Source: Marthasterias glacialis
Taxonomy: Eukaryota; Echinodermata; Asteroidea; Forcipulatida; Asteriidae
Direction of reading: 5' to 3'
Length of the DNA stretch: 64,000 nt
NCBI GenBank assembly: GCA_911728455.2
Contig: OU452225.1
Location: 22,602,495 to 22,666,494, forward strand
Positions 43,715 through 58,700 of the stretch are shown here, piece after piece (within the stretch, counting starts at the first letter, position 1; the number at the start of each line of letters is the position of its first letter). The notes beneath the pieces were generated by a model. That model worked only from the letters and a program-made list of their open reading frames with translations. It was not told the origin of the DNA and made no database searches. Made by a program: the position numbers and the translations under genes.

Positions 43715-46700
43715 TTCAGACAGACAGACAGACAAACACACAAACACACAAACAAACAACCCACCCAACAAACAACCCAACAAACAAACAAACAATCAAA
43801 CAAACAACCTAACAAACAAACAAAAAACTGACAAAGAACACAACCCAATAAACAAACAACCAAGCAACCCAACAAACAAACAAACAATTGATGCATTCAT
43901 AACTCCAAAACGATGGACTAATAATTATAATGAAGGTTAATTCAATGTGAGACTTTGGAACGCTTTGTGGCAGCAGACTTACCAGGTAAATTTCCATCGT
44001 TTACTTTGTTCTGAGCATGCGCACATTTCCAAGAACAATGGATTTACCTGGTAAGTCTGCTGCCACCTATAGTGTCCTCAAAAGACTCCCATTAGGCTTA
44101 GAATTTGCGAAAAACACTTTGACCTATTGCAAAACGACTACTTCGTCTACAACAATGACTAATTTATAAAATGGTAAATTTAATTGAGAAATTGATTCAA
44201 AATTGCCCATTAAAAAATAATGCAAAATAAATATATAAATTTAACATGGTGCGGGAGTCTTTGGATCCATAGTTTCCAAAGGGAGATACGGTCCACTCGT
44301 CACAACACTCATGGAAAAGCTAGGGCCTAAATTGTCACTTCCCGGCCTTTCCAACGCAGTTTCCTCGCATTTTGTAGAATCCCTTGGTTAATTGTCCAGG
44401 AAAGATCAAAGCATGTTATTCATTTTTTTCAGGATCTTTACGGAAGAGTTTCAATTTCCATCCGTTGTGCTTACGTCTTTCCCAGGACAGATATGGGCCT
44501 TGAAGGGGTCTCGCAACTTGGCAATATCAACGGCAAAAAACAACAACAAAAGTTGCAGTGTCGCGAACTTTGTCGTGAATAATTAATGCTCATACATTTG
44601 CAATTATTAGCCTTTAATGCTTAAATGCTTGCGATTTGCCAGTTCCATAACACTAAGGGGTGTCAGCGCCTTGGTTTTCTGCATACTTGTAGTATTCACT
44701 GCTGATGGGAAAGTTTAGTGCAAATCTTATGAAAAAATCCAACGTTCATACAGTTTAAAAGGGACTTGGGACTACGCTACTGGATTGCTTGTACTTTATG
44801 CGTGTAAGGATGGTTACTTGTGCCCAAGTGTGCCTCAAACGAGGCTTCACAGATGAAAAATGAAACGTAGACCTAAGACTCAACTGCATGTAAAGAATTG
44901 ATATTTCTACCGAAACGGGTTAGATCCAATGTTGTAGTATTCGAACTCGGTATACTGGCACTCACGTACTATACTGAAGTAGACATGCTGTTTATTTAGG
45001 CCTACTCGATACTCGACTTACAAATTACTACTTTGTTTTGGAAGTCACGTACGCAATAGTCGAGGTAAAATGTACTCGGACTCCCGTTCAAACAGGTATA
45101 GTCGACAAAATACCACTTTCCTTTTTATGTGTGTAAACTTTTCGATATTTGTCATCCCAAACACCCCAAATACAATGCAATTAAAGAATCGATAGAATCA
45201 CCGAAGTATTTAGGGCCTGCGGACAGAGCAACCGTTTACCATCTGTAGAAGATGAGCCACCGGAACCAGACGGTTGCAAGCTTTCTCCCAACGTTCACTG
45301 CAAAATGTGTCGAGTTACGATACAGAGGTCACTACTGATTTCCGTGTGAAATTTAATGTAAAATGGGAATAGTGAAATAATTATGAAGGGAACTTTCTGT
45401 CAATTTTGTTTAGATGATTAAATTGAAAGTTTAACGTCCAAATGATAGCTCAAAGAAAATTCTGAAAAGCAAAGGATTTCAAACAGCCATCAAGCAGTTT
45501 CGTAGTAGGTCATTTTAAAGTTACGTGTAACATAGAATTGTAAGAAAGGGCCGTAGCAGGGCGTTGGTGCAGAATTCCGCGGTATGCAGAGCCATAAAAA
45601 TGGGCCATGGTTGACGGAAACAAAGTCCGAGATATTTGTTTGAAATAAAAAAAACTGGTTAAGGTTGCCTAATGTTAATGTAAATGATATGCCTGTAACA
45701 AAAGGGCATAGCTCTGTGGAAAAAAGTTAAATTGATGCAATTGAGGAATCCGTGTTTCAAAGGTAAAATTAAGCACACATTATCAGCCAAGAATTAGTCA
45801 ATGCCGGCATTATATACTGCAAACCTAGTCATAAACTTCATTAGTGTTCTACGCCCCCAAACAGTGTGTTTCTTTAAAATACCGGTACGTGTACACGTAC
45901 TGGGATATACTCATACTCAAGTACAACTTGGCCACCGGCAGTCATTGGTACGCTGCTGAAAAGTACTTGACTACAACACATGGCTTAGATTGTAAAATGG
46001 AGGGAATAGAAAACTGTTCCAAGGGGATGCAGCACACGGATAAAAGCTTGTAGACTACCGGTAGCTTTTTGTTCTATGCGGGTGAGAACAAAAAAATTGC
46101 CTTGTTTTATGCTAATAATGACCTGTTTCACAATAATGTCAAATTATGATCGTGTATGTTACTTACCTGAATATCCAGTAAGCAGCTTCCAATCGCCAAC
46201 TCTTATTGCAGCTCGTAGACTGGGATCAAACATGAAGTCTCCAGGGAGTGAGTCTAAAAATTCGTAATCGTCAGGACTAAGCTCAGCCAAATCATACAGC
46301 GGATCAATATTATGAAGAATCTCAAGACGAGGGGATTTGGCTCCTTCACTATCAGTCAAAATAATAATAAAATATACAATTGTATTAATTAGAAAATAAA
46401 AGTTTGAAGACCCGGTCTTTACCATCTGTGAAGACCAAGCCCAATTTCATGAACTGCTTAAGCACAAAAAGTAGCTAAGCACAAAACAATTATGCTTACA
46501 TGTGCCATTTACGACTGGTATCCTGCTTCAATGTTTGCCGACTGTCATTATCAAATGAAAGTAAAAGCACAATGACATGAGACTCACCAACATCTCTAGG
46601 CTTGCCGAATGGATTTGTGTTCGGCCCGAGCCCTTTATTGGGGTCAGTTTGGTGCTCAATTTGCCGACTGTGGCTCTAAATGCCGACGTCGGTCGCTACG

Positions 46701-49700
46701 CCGCTGCATGTGTACATAGGTTCAATATATAATTGTCCAATATATATATATATATAAATATATATTGTTTTCCCTAAGTTAAGCCAGTTGGGAGAGAAAC
46801 AAAGAAACAAGAAATACAAAAGTCCGTGGTTTGCATTTGTTTCGTTTTTTAATGCTCATTTTGCGAAATAGCTTGTCGTAAAACGAACACGAAAGTTAAT
46901 TGGTTGAAATCTCTAGTTGCGCCTACTCTGCTAAATTGAAAACCGATTTTGCATCGCTGAAAAAAGAACGATTTCTAAACTGGCTGAATAGAATGCTATA
47001 TAAATTCGCATGCCTTAGAATGAGACTGAATGACGGTTTCAACTCAAAAGGCAAAATTTTAATACGAATGCATGAAAGTGAATTAGGCTGTTTTTCCGAA
47101 AATGACCATGCAGGAAACCCTATTTATTATAAAATAATACCTTTAAAAATGAAAGCTCATCAAAAAGGGTAAACAAATATATAAATTTCATAAAGCCGAT
47201 ATTTTCTACTTTTTAAATCATGTTCCATTAAGGAAAATTGCTGGCGGTTACCGGTTTTGAGTCGGCAAATATCTTGCCCAGAGATATTGTGTAAAATGTT
47301 GCGTTCGCGCTGCTGAAACTACCGGCAACAAACCAAGCATCATTTCATGGCATCGTACGGTGGATGTCATATTGTGCTTGTTGCGATTGCGTCAATAAAA
47401 ATAAGCACAGTGATTTTTTCAACCTTCACCGTATTTCAGACGGAAATGTTTTTTCCCCCAAAGGATTTGTGCAAACCATGTGTCACGTCTTGGTCATAGG
47501 CGCATGGGGGACTCTTTAGTAATGGGGGTGGGGCGGGGCAGAGGGGTTGATTTGCCTGTAATTTTTCACTCAGATAAAAACACATAATAATCATTTTTCT
47601 TCTTCTTGCTTTTTTAAAAATATTATATCGTATTAGATTTTAAGTATATTTTATTTTATGTTATGTTATGTTATGTTATGTCATGTCATGTCATGTCATG
47701 TCATGTCATGTCATGTCATGTCATGTCATGTCATGTCATGTCATGTCATGTCATGTCATGTCATGTCATGTTATGTCATGTTATGTCATGTTATGTTATG
47801 TTATGTTATGTCATGTCATGTCATGTCATTTCATGTCATGTCATGTCATGTCATGTTATGTAATGTTATGTCATGTTATGTTATGTCATGTCATGTCATG
47901 TCATGTCATGTCATGTCATGTCATGTCATTTCATGTCATGTCATGTCATGTCATGTTATGTCATGTTATGTCATGTTATGTTATGTTATGTTATGTTGTG
48001 TTATGTCATGTTATTCTACCCCCACCCCACCCCAACTGCCCCCGGCTCATACGACTATGGTCTTGGTTGAAGTTAAATCGAACTCATGTTAACTCCAATC
48101 CAAAGACTACTTTTTGGATTCCTAATGAGTTAATAACCATATCAGTTCCCATGCAATAGTTGACACGACATGAATCTTTGCTAGCAACTTCAGCAACTTC
48201 TCTGAAAAAGTCGACAACATTCTTGCTTGCATTGACGTACCGACACTGCACCCAGACTGTTACAGGCGCATAGGAAGAGATTCTACCGCAAGCCAGAAAA
48301 TGAAATCTCTCCGTGGGGAATCCAAGGCTTGATGCTCTGTAGTGCATTAGAAGCCTCACTGGAATACCTTTTGAGCAACATATATTTTACTATTTCAGCA
48401 CCTTTCAAGGTTAAAGGGCCCATGACGTGCAATTTTGTTTTGAAATACGTTTTTTATCAAATATCCGTATTTATAAGGACAGTTTGAAGAAAATGAAAAG
48501 TAGATTCTTGTACTAAAATTCGGATTTAATATACTATTTTTCTTTATTTAGGGGGGGGGGGGGGGGCTGGCCCCCATTGCCCCGGCCCCGGTTCCTACGT
48601 GCATGCTGTTATCGGATTGTCAGTCTATTTCCCCCAACTTAATTGACAGAAAAAAGCCTCAACAGTCTTATTCGGAGTTTCCCTGACACAGATTTCCAAA
48701 AAACATTGTCGAAAGTAACACATGTTTAGGTCTTTATTTTTAAAATGGCGGCCATTATTTTCAAAATAGTGCCACAATCGAACACAGCTCGGGAAGTGGG
48801 TCCACAATCTTCATTTTGGTACTTTTAAAGAGTGTAACAGTTCAAAAGAATAGCATTTTCAAAAAGTATCAGACTCAAAGTTTCCCATTTTCATAACAGC
48901 AACTACATTATTTTTAAACAAAGTTTGGCGTTTCTGCACAATGATACTACAATAATGTATTCAGCTCAGTGAAACCATTTATGAGTGAGTCAGACTTTAA
49001 TCTCTCCTATTCCCAAAAATGGTGGTTTTACAGTTAGCAAAAGTTTTCTTTGCTCATCCTTAATTTATGTGTTATTTTTTTATTTTATTTTTTTTTTAAT
49101 TTATTTTTATTAAAGTAGTGGCACATTTGGTACATGACTTAAAACAGTTCAGTTATAAAACCCTGAAAATGCACTGTACTAAAAGACACCCAAAGACTCG
49201 ATTCCCAAGAGCGGGGTTACCATAACACTAATAGGGCAGTTTAGAAAAATACTGTCATCGAAAATGTGAACAAGCTCAAAATTGGAGCTAGCCCATAACA
49301 AAATTGTTCGTAATCGATTATAATTAAAATTAAATTCTCAACCGAACAGGGTGCCACTGTAATCAATAAATATTGGTGCATTGTTCTAATGATGCCATTA
49401 TAAATATATTTTATGAAAGAAACCCTTTTTTGTAACGAAAAGCTCGCCATTTTCAAAGATAGCTGGCATTATTCTTAAAAAAAAAAACCCAAAACGTTAA
49501 GGCCAGCAAAGCAATAAACGACACCAAAATGAAGATTTTACATCTCTCACTTTAAGAGTTAAGGTAGAAATTTATTTTTGTATTATATATTATAGTATTA
49601 AAATGGCCGCCATTTTTGAAATATTTGGCACCATTCTTGACATGGAAGACGTATAAACCTTTCTTACTAAACAAAGGGGGAGGGTATTCAGCTGTTAGAC

Positions 49701-52700
49701 CTTTCATACATTGTATCTAGCCTACAGTGCTTATGGTATTGTTATGATACAACTTATCCGTGTGAATCTTACTTGATTTCTTTGTTCCATGTGAGAATTT
49801 TCAGACATTTGATTATTTAAATTGGGGCGGGGGGGGGGGAGGGGAAGGGAGGGAGTTCGTATCGTAACAATATGAACCTAAATTAACTCACATACCGAAG
49901 AATGAATGGAAGCTGTCATATGGAAAGGGCTAGATTGGCAAAACTCTGTCCATGTAGAAAGTGCCGTAGGGGAATATGGGCGGTTTCCCGATAAATTGCT
50001 CGCTTTCATATCGGGTCTTTAATGTTTAGTGTTTTATTTTTGAATATTTTGTATATCTTTTTCATTATCATTATTTTAGTGGAGATCGGATAATTATTTG
50101 TTATTTCATTTGCACGTATTCGTTCGCTTTCTGAGTTGGCGCTCAACGGAATGTAATGTGGACCTGTGACAAAGTCAGTTTCACTGCTTATAACTGTGTG
50201 CGTAAGGGTCAAGACAAATATTTCCTGCTAATCTGCAAAACAGTAATTATTGCCACGTTGAATCCGGGCGATAAATTGGGAGCATGAAGCCATGAACCTC
50301 GGGGAACAGGCGGGAGGGTACGTAGGCATTCATTCTCATTTGGACAATAACCTTAAGGGAAACAGTTCATTCTAACATTAGCGGTAGATAAAATTACCAT
50401 AAACCTATTACCCTGTCCTCATCGGCAACACAATAAATCTACACCACAGTTCATCCGCAGGGAGCGAAAAAACACCCCCCCCCCCGAAAAAAACAAAAAC
50501 AAACCAAAAAAAAACCCCCAAAAACAAAAACAAAAACAAAAACAAAAACACACACATCACCCACACAAAACAATGTGATATACACAAAACAAACTACGAC
50601 TGGAAAATGCAAATGCAAAGCAAAACACAAAATATGCTCAAAACGAAAATGCGAAATTCGTTGCAATCTCTTTTTGGAAAAGGGTAGCAAATAATAACAA
50701 CCACAATATGAAAATACTATCTTGCCTGATTGATCGCCAAACATCATATCCATCTAGAGGTTTCGTACCGTTGATATGTCCGCCTGCAATACTCTGAACA
50801 ATCGTAGGGAACCAGTCACTGATGTGTATGAGTTCTCTATTGACTGTGCCCTGTATGGCCATAGGAAGCAATGGACTACTGACGAAACCAACGGCGCGAA
50901 CTCCACCTTCGTTTAAAACGGTCTTCCCGCCACGCAAAGGCCAATTGTTACCATAATGTGATATAGAACCACCATTGTCTAGGATAAAAAAAAACATACA
51001 ACATTACTTTTGTAATTGAAAAACATATAAATTAGAGTGTCTGATGATCCAGGGAGGCTGGAGTGGGCTGTTGTTTGCTGAACCAATGCAAATTTTCTCG
51101 GTGAATATTGACACAACGAATTTTGTCATTTTTTTTCTCTAACAGCCACTTTCAAAATTCTCCTAGCCAAGGACAGCCGGGTATCCTGACAGTAATGCAA
51201 AACACACACATGTGCTCGGTTCCTCTTGACGTTGTTTCATGGCCTTAGTAGCAAGACATGTACATCTTATTCAGGACGTTATGATAATAATAATAATGAT
51301 AACAACAGGCATTTATAGAGCGCTCTTACACAGGGTATCACAGCACTCTACAAGAATACAGCAACATAACTTTAACACATCTACAAAAAATTAACGGTTA
51401 AACAGAAAAGTCTTGAGATTATTCTTGAAAACTTCCAATGACTGTGCAGACCGTTGGGACAAATTACAACACAGAGAGAGTTAGTAGATCGCAAAATCTA
51501 CTTTTTGCAATCCGTATTTTGCTACCGTTTCCTCTGATGTGAAGTACATGTTAAGGCCTAGTGGTGTTTAGGTCACAATTACACACTAATCATACATCAT
51601 TTGTTTTATTAGTAACTTTTTCATTCTATGCCTATTTTAGCATAATAATTGTCTTACAAACCTTAGAATAAGTTGAACTTGCAGGAAGCAATACTACTTC
51701 TTTGCAGATTGGCATAGTTTTTTTTTAGTTTTTACATGTCTTGGCCAACAACGCCTCGTAAACGTTACCAATATAAGAAACCCAATTCGCCCTTTTATCA
51801 TGTACCATTGTTACAAACGTATGCCCACTATAAGGTAAAAGAATGGCGACGCTATTTCCGTCATTTTTCAAACTGATAAAAGCTAGATTTCAAGGTAATT
51901 TGACCGAATGTAACATTTGTGAGCCATCATTTTACCTGTTGAATGTTTTCGGTAAAATTGCTTCATTCCTGGCCATTGAAGTTACATGGACTAGTTTTGA
52001 CCATTTTTAAATTAAAACAAAGAAATACTATATTGCATGATGAGGTTTTACACTCGTATTCATAAAAAAAATACAAGCGAAATTAAAACAAGTGATTGAA
52101 AAGAAAAAAAGAAAAAGAAGAAAGAAACGATTCCCCCATGATTTAAATGTTGATTTGCAACCAACAACATTGGTGGGCAAAGTCCTGAGTCAACTTTAAA
52201 GCATTTAAAACAGATTTACGGTTATCATAAGCGAGTTTGCAGAGCCATGTTTTTCACAAAGGCCAGTAGTTTGTACCATTGTCCGCTTATTTGAAAGTGA
52301 CAGTACTGAAATTAGGTGGCTACCATGTCATTTGGGGTTAAAGATATAAAACTGTATTTACTGCAAATTATGGAGGAAAATGTATTTCATCAACGTCTGT
52401 ATTTTTAAAAGGAATATTTTTAAATTTTATTTCATGCTTGCTAACCGTCTAGATCCAACTTCAAAAACTTTGTAGCATGTGTTATGCACATTGTAAAGTT
52501 TCTGGTCAACCAGTCCATTCAATAATTAACAACACTTTCTGCTTCACAGATCCATGACATTGGGTACAGCAGGAAATAACATCACAGGAATTTAAGTCCA
52601 TATTGCCTGCATTAAAACGTTTATTTTTCAAATGAATGCGCCTAATAATTAATGTGACATAGGCCTAGTCAAATAAGTAGTTAATCAACAGAAAGTTATA

Positions 52701-55700
52701 AAACGAGACGTTTATCCTACCTGTCGAGAAGATTATGATTGTATTATTCCAAACTCCGTTTGCCTTTAAAGTCCGTGTTAAATTCCGAACACTTTCATCG
52801 ACTGCACTGACCATTCCAGCGTAAGTTCGTCTTTGTTCATTCACAATTGTGTCTTTGTATAATGCCGTGAAACGATTTGGAGCTTGAATTGGAAAATGAA
52901 CATTCTTATATGCCAGATATAGGAAGAAGGGCTGTGAGGAAGAAACATATCAAATTGTATCATTTTAATGTAGGTTTGTCTTATTTCACGATAGCACTAC
53001 AGGTCATTTACTGAGTGGTGCTTTGTACCATACTGAAAGACTGCCCTTTTTGTCTTAGTGAGAAATAAATTACATCACTGCAGCCTTACTGGTTTACGGA
53101 GCTCTGGAAGTGTCATCCGACTTGTTGAGATCATGAGAGAATTTATCGCAGGATGTCGACATAATAAACGCAATGACGACTTCCTAACTTAGTTCATCTC
53201 GGGATGATGACATCCCGAAAGTAGGAAGACGACTTCCTGACATCCGGCGGAGTAAATTATGTAAGGAAGTCGACACCCTACTTTTGGAACGTCGTCATCC
53301 CGAGATAAATTTTTGTCTAGAAGTCGTCTTCCTACTGTAAGGATGTCGTCATCCTGTGATAAAATACGTTAGGAATTAGTCGACATTCTACTTTTAGGAT
53401 GTCGTCATCACGAGATAAATTTTGTCAGGATGTCGTCATTTTGCGTTTATTATGTCGACATCCTGCGATAAATTATCTCAGGATCTCAACAAGTCGAATG
53501 ACACTTCCAGAGCTCAGTGCTGGTTTAACATTATTTTGAAAATGAACAAAATGAACAATAGCTTCTACATAATGATCAAAAAGTATCATTTGCGACTGCT
53601 TAACGCAATTTGATTTATCCCATGCCCAAATAGCTGCATTAAATGTGTACGTTGGCATTGCATAGTGCACTAAACGCTGTATATGTATAGCCGCTTACAG
53701 TTGAACACATTTTTTTGGAGGAAAACAATAAACAACAATTTCAGCAAAACAATAGAATAATTCACCACAAATATCCTTTGCCCTTGTTAATTTTCCTCTA
53801 TGCCGGACAAAGACCTGAAGGACTCAACAATTTTAAGAAAAACCAACATAAATATAAAAGGACGGTTCACTCATTCTGTTTATTCATATTAAGACAAGTA
53901 AACCATGAATCGTTATGTCACATATTTTTTACAGGCGCAATTATTTCGTGCAAAATTTGGAATCAATTTATTGGTTTTGAACACTTTTACAACACGTGTT
54001 TTTGTATCGAAAGATTTGTATGAAAGTATACTCATCCAGAATACAAAGATTGGAGTTCTTTTTCGGAGTCTGTTAGCGACATGGGAATAAAAGAACATTA
54101 AGTAAAACACACTTAATTCAATAAATAAATAATGCTCAACATATACTACCGTTTGATCGTGATGTCGTCTTATTATTTGTTGGGCTCGTGCAGTGAATAG
54201 CTCAGCGCTGTATATACCATCATACTCTTTGACATTTCGAAGTTGTAGTTGGTCATCATCATGTAGATCATGACCACCGATTGGATGACCTTCCATTGTT
54301 CTATTATAATACCAGTGATCTCCTCCACCCGTATAAAGACCTGTTTATAAACAAACAATCTGGTTATGCTAATACTGTTTCATTACAAGGGTCCAAAAAT
54401 TGACATCTGCTTGTCCCCTTGTCAGATATACAAATAAATGAAAAAGCAGATTAAATGTTTTTGGTCTGATGCATTTTTATAACTTCTCTGCATTTCTGTT
54501 TCAAAATCAGCATGGGCCTACTCATGTAGGCCGAAAAGTGGACTGCATTTCGGTTTCCAACCATCAAAAAAGCAGATTGAACATTTTAGACAAATCAAGT
54601 ATTCTTCTTTTCTAAGAGTTGTTACGACCATGAGCACTTAAATTAAACACCACTAGATAATAATGTGTACTTTGTACCCACAACTCGAAGTCAAATAATA
54701 GAAACTACAAAGTGTCAATCAATCTCTGTGTAGGTGGTGCTTACCCATTATATTTCACTCTGGGACACACTGTAAGTTATGTTCGGAAGCTGATGTAATT
54801 ATATAAGAAGTCACTATAAATATTTTGTTCATAAAAGAAGTTGCTGGAATATCAAAGTCCACGACTTATTTTTCAGAAAAATTCGGACAAAAATTCGTTC
54901 AGTCAGAGAAAATCGGACAGGACTCAATACTTTGACTTGAAACTTGAAGCTCGTGGCTTGTGTACCAGTGAATGTTGGCGACCCTACAAGTTATGGAGCG
55001 TTTTGAGAGAGTTGTCAATAGACCGATTGCGCGACCCACGTCACGTGACCTGTAGTGGGTATTAAATGTAAACAAACACGACGTCCTCCATAGGAAAGTG
55101 TTTATTCGATCAAGGTTTTTTTTCTCGAAATCTGAAGAAGAAAAAAATCCAGAGCTTGTACCAGAGACATTTGAGTGGCTGATAAAGCCAGTAAGGACAG
55201 TTCCAGAAGTCTTGGAAATTCTACAAGGAACGCATATGTTCACGATGTTGTAGTACTAGTTGAATGCACGATGGAACGTTTGGGCCAGACGACCGCGAGT
55301 CACACTTTTCAAGCTGACATCATCGAAAGAAAAAGCTTTCTAAAAGTGTGTGGTTCCTTTGTCTATTTGAAATTCCGCACGGCTAGATTTAAATACTCAA
55401 TTTCCCAACGTTTTTTACTTCCCCACCCCTTTTTTGCAGCGATTTACATTACAAGCAAAGTAACACGCGGGTTGCTACATCGTGGTCCAATATGTATGTA
55501 ATATTTACAACATGGGGCCAAGTCGTGAATATTGACGCCAACATTGGCGCCAATGAATATGTGCGATGTCCCTTTAAAGCCACCATACAAATCCAATCAT
55601 GCGGATTTGCAAACAACCTGGAAGTAGGCATACGCCACCTATTGGCATTTGTAATTTAGTCATAAATAAATAAAAATAAAACGTTTACGAAGGCGCTCCT

Positions 55701-58700
55701 ACAACCACCACGGAGCTCCACACAACCACCATGGAGCTCTACACAACCACCATGGAGCTCTACACAACCACGACGGAGCTCCACACAACCACCACGGAGC
55801 CCCACACAACCACCACGGAGCCCCACACAACCACCACGGAGCTCCACACAACCACCACGGAGCTCCACACAACCACCACGGAGCTCCACACAACCACCAC
55901 GGAGCTCCACACAACCACCACGGAGCTCCACACAACCACCACGGAGCTCCACACAACCACCACGGAGCTCACACAACCACCACGGAGCTCCACACAACCA
56001 CCACGGAGCCCCACACAACCACCACGGAGCTCACACAACCACCACGGAGCTCCACACAACCACCACGGAGCTCCACACAACCACCATGGAGCTCCACACA
56101 ACCACCACGGAGCCCCACACAACCACCACGGAGCTCCACACAGCCATGATGGAGATTGTCCTCTGTGGTACACCATACAATCGGTATATTGACGAGTGTA
56201 ATATGAGTTGAATTTAAATCCGGAAGAGACATTTGATGAACTCTATCTACAGTTCAGTATTGTAAGTTTGATTCTTCCTCATATTGTGACGGGAGTCCGC
56301 TGCGTTCCCGTTGTTTCGTCTATTTCCGGCCGTTTTGTTGGAGGTGAATTCGCCCCGCGTTCCAGCTCAGTTTCACCGTGTCAGAGAACCGTTGTGTCAT
56401 CCCCTGAGAGCTGCTTTTGAGTCCTTGCCGTCTTAGAAGATTTGTCATAAAGTGGCTTTACGAACAGCTATCTGCTTTCAAGGTTTCGAAATAATAATCA
56501 TCATAATAGCAAAGTGTTCATTAAAAAATAAATTATAAAAAGCCAGTTTCTTTTTTTCTGATTTTCGTTAAATAAAAAATAAAAAACGGCGGGTTTTACT
56601 TTTCACCTTCACCAGCGACCACAAACTCAGAATTAATAAAACCCAAATGAGCATTAATAATTCAGAATTAATAAAACCAACATGAGAATTGATAATTGTC
56701 CTGTCATGTTACGTCCAACCAACAAAACCATCATGTCTGATTGCCTGACCAACCGACGTAAATAAAACCCAATTCATACGGATGCAGCGTCCTTTACAAC
56801 TCCCTATGCAGCCTCCGAAATGAAATCAAGTTTACGTCAACTCAACAGTCGAGAGTCTGAGGCTGTATGGAAATGTTCACTGATGCGTAATCGACGTTTT
56901 GCTCCTTGTTTATAATAGGTAAATTATGACTCAAGAAAAAATCACCAACAGATCAAACAAGATCACTGCACTGGATCAACAAGGAAGAAAAGTTATTTAT
57001 TTAATTAAATAAATAATGCACAACTCCTGCTGTCTCATGGTTATCACGGAGAGTTAACGAGAGCAATCGATTACTGTTCGTTAATTAAATAGTTTATCGA
57101 TCCATCGAAAGTTCTCCGTGATTATACATGTGCATGCTAGAATCTTGTTAAAAATGCGCACATGATTTTTCATGGATTGTGGTCTTCAAGAATAAACAAA
57201 AATCACGCGCACACGATAAACTATTGGACATACAAACACCCTTTAGGTATAAAAAACTAACATTTTAAAGATGCATTGCCCGATTTTGAGTCAAAGGATT
57301 AAAAAGTTAATTTCGTTGAGCGAACGAATTAAAAAAGTTTATATGTTTGTGAAACAAAAAATATAAAAAACTAAATATTCTGATCTCAGGAACTCGAGAT
57401 AGAACACTTTTAAGTTTCCGCGGGCATTTGCCGACTTCAATGGACCTTTCCCATGAAATATGCTAATTGCATTCACGCATGCGTACAGACCCTGTTGGTT
57501 GGCAAACGCCATTGAAATGTGCACAAAGCAGACGCACAAAGCGCGTACGCGTCACGCGCCCATCAGTCCCATGCAAAAGAGCGCACTGTTCCCAAAATTT
57601 TGCCAACCAAAATGTAAGTGCGCACGCGCGATGTCCAATTTACATATTTCATGGGAAAGGTCTATTTAATTGGTTTCCCAACGGTCAGAAGAATCCGCAA
57701 GTAATGAATATTCATGATTCCCAGCGGCCGATGCTCTCAACGGCCCACACGTCTCGCTGAGCGTGCGCGTACATACAATGTACGCGGTGTATGTACAACA
57801 GAGTGCGCGATCCGATCCTGAGGATTAAAAGGCTTGCCCAGCCTTTTATTCATTTACGTTTTTAATTAACTGCCACTATTAATCCTTGACGGATTTTTTC
57901 GTTCAAAGTATCAAATGAAAGTTCATAACTGTTTCTACTCCGTAAAATTAGCAATTAGAAAGATAAATCTATCTTTGACCCCCAAATCGGACTGAAATCG
58001 GGCAATGAATCTTTATTAAAAGTTGTGTTTGATCTACTTTTCTAGTTGTAAAAAATCAGAAAAGCACAAGCACACTCTACGACTGCTAATTGGAATAGTA
58101 AAATGTGTCTTCTTGAAACAGAAAAACAGAGAAGCAGACAAAGATTTGCATTTCAAATGTATCGAAATCTATTCCTTTGGGGGTAATTTGAATTTTGGAT
58201 TGATTGCTTGCAATGAGAATAAAGGTCCACGAAGATTTCAAAATTGGTAGCCTATACACAAGTAAAAATCTAAAACGGTTTTGGTAATTTTGGTTAAACC
58301 GCGAAATTTACTTACCGAAAAAAGTGTCAAATCCCCGGCTAGTTGGCAAACAGGATTTGCGACAAAACCCTAGATGCCATTTCCCGAGGGCATGGGTAGA
58401 ATAACCGACCTCCTTCAGTTTCTGCGGTAAAGTTACTTCATCCTCAGGTAAACACTGTGGTCTGGTGTGCTCAAATAAATAATGTTGAATACCCATGCGT
58501 ATCTGAAAAACAAATAATCACAGTCCTTTCCATCAGAAATTTGCTTCAAAATACAGATTAGTTACAAAATATGTAAAAATGTGTTAAAATGTACATATTT
58601 TGATCGAAAAGGTTTAGAATCACTTCAACACTAGTTTGAGTACATTTTAAAAAAAGTCAAGCTATAAACTTTTGCTAATTCTGAAAGATAAAACAAATTC

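Noticed and set aside
43523..43896. Cys/Val/Leu-rich possible membrane protein on the minus strand
   Set aside because: It is translation of (CAGA)n and (CAAA)n simple repeats.
46900..47172. 90-residue frame as a gene
   Set aside because: It has no recognisable motif, neighbouring splice sites or repeat-family match; likely chance.
47658..48159. Cys/His/Val-rich frames (MSCHV)
   Set aside because: They result from the ATGTC pentanucleotide array, open in three frames at once.
50638..50725. Exon 5 of the sulfatase reading through past 50726 to a later GT donor
   Set aside because: The later GTATTT gives a phase that does not fit exon 6, and it loses the conserved ISEG motif.
55731..56192. 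TTTELHT and WWLCGAP frames
   Set aside because: They are translations of the second 21-bp minisatellite, with frame changes at 19-bp units.
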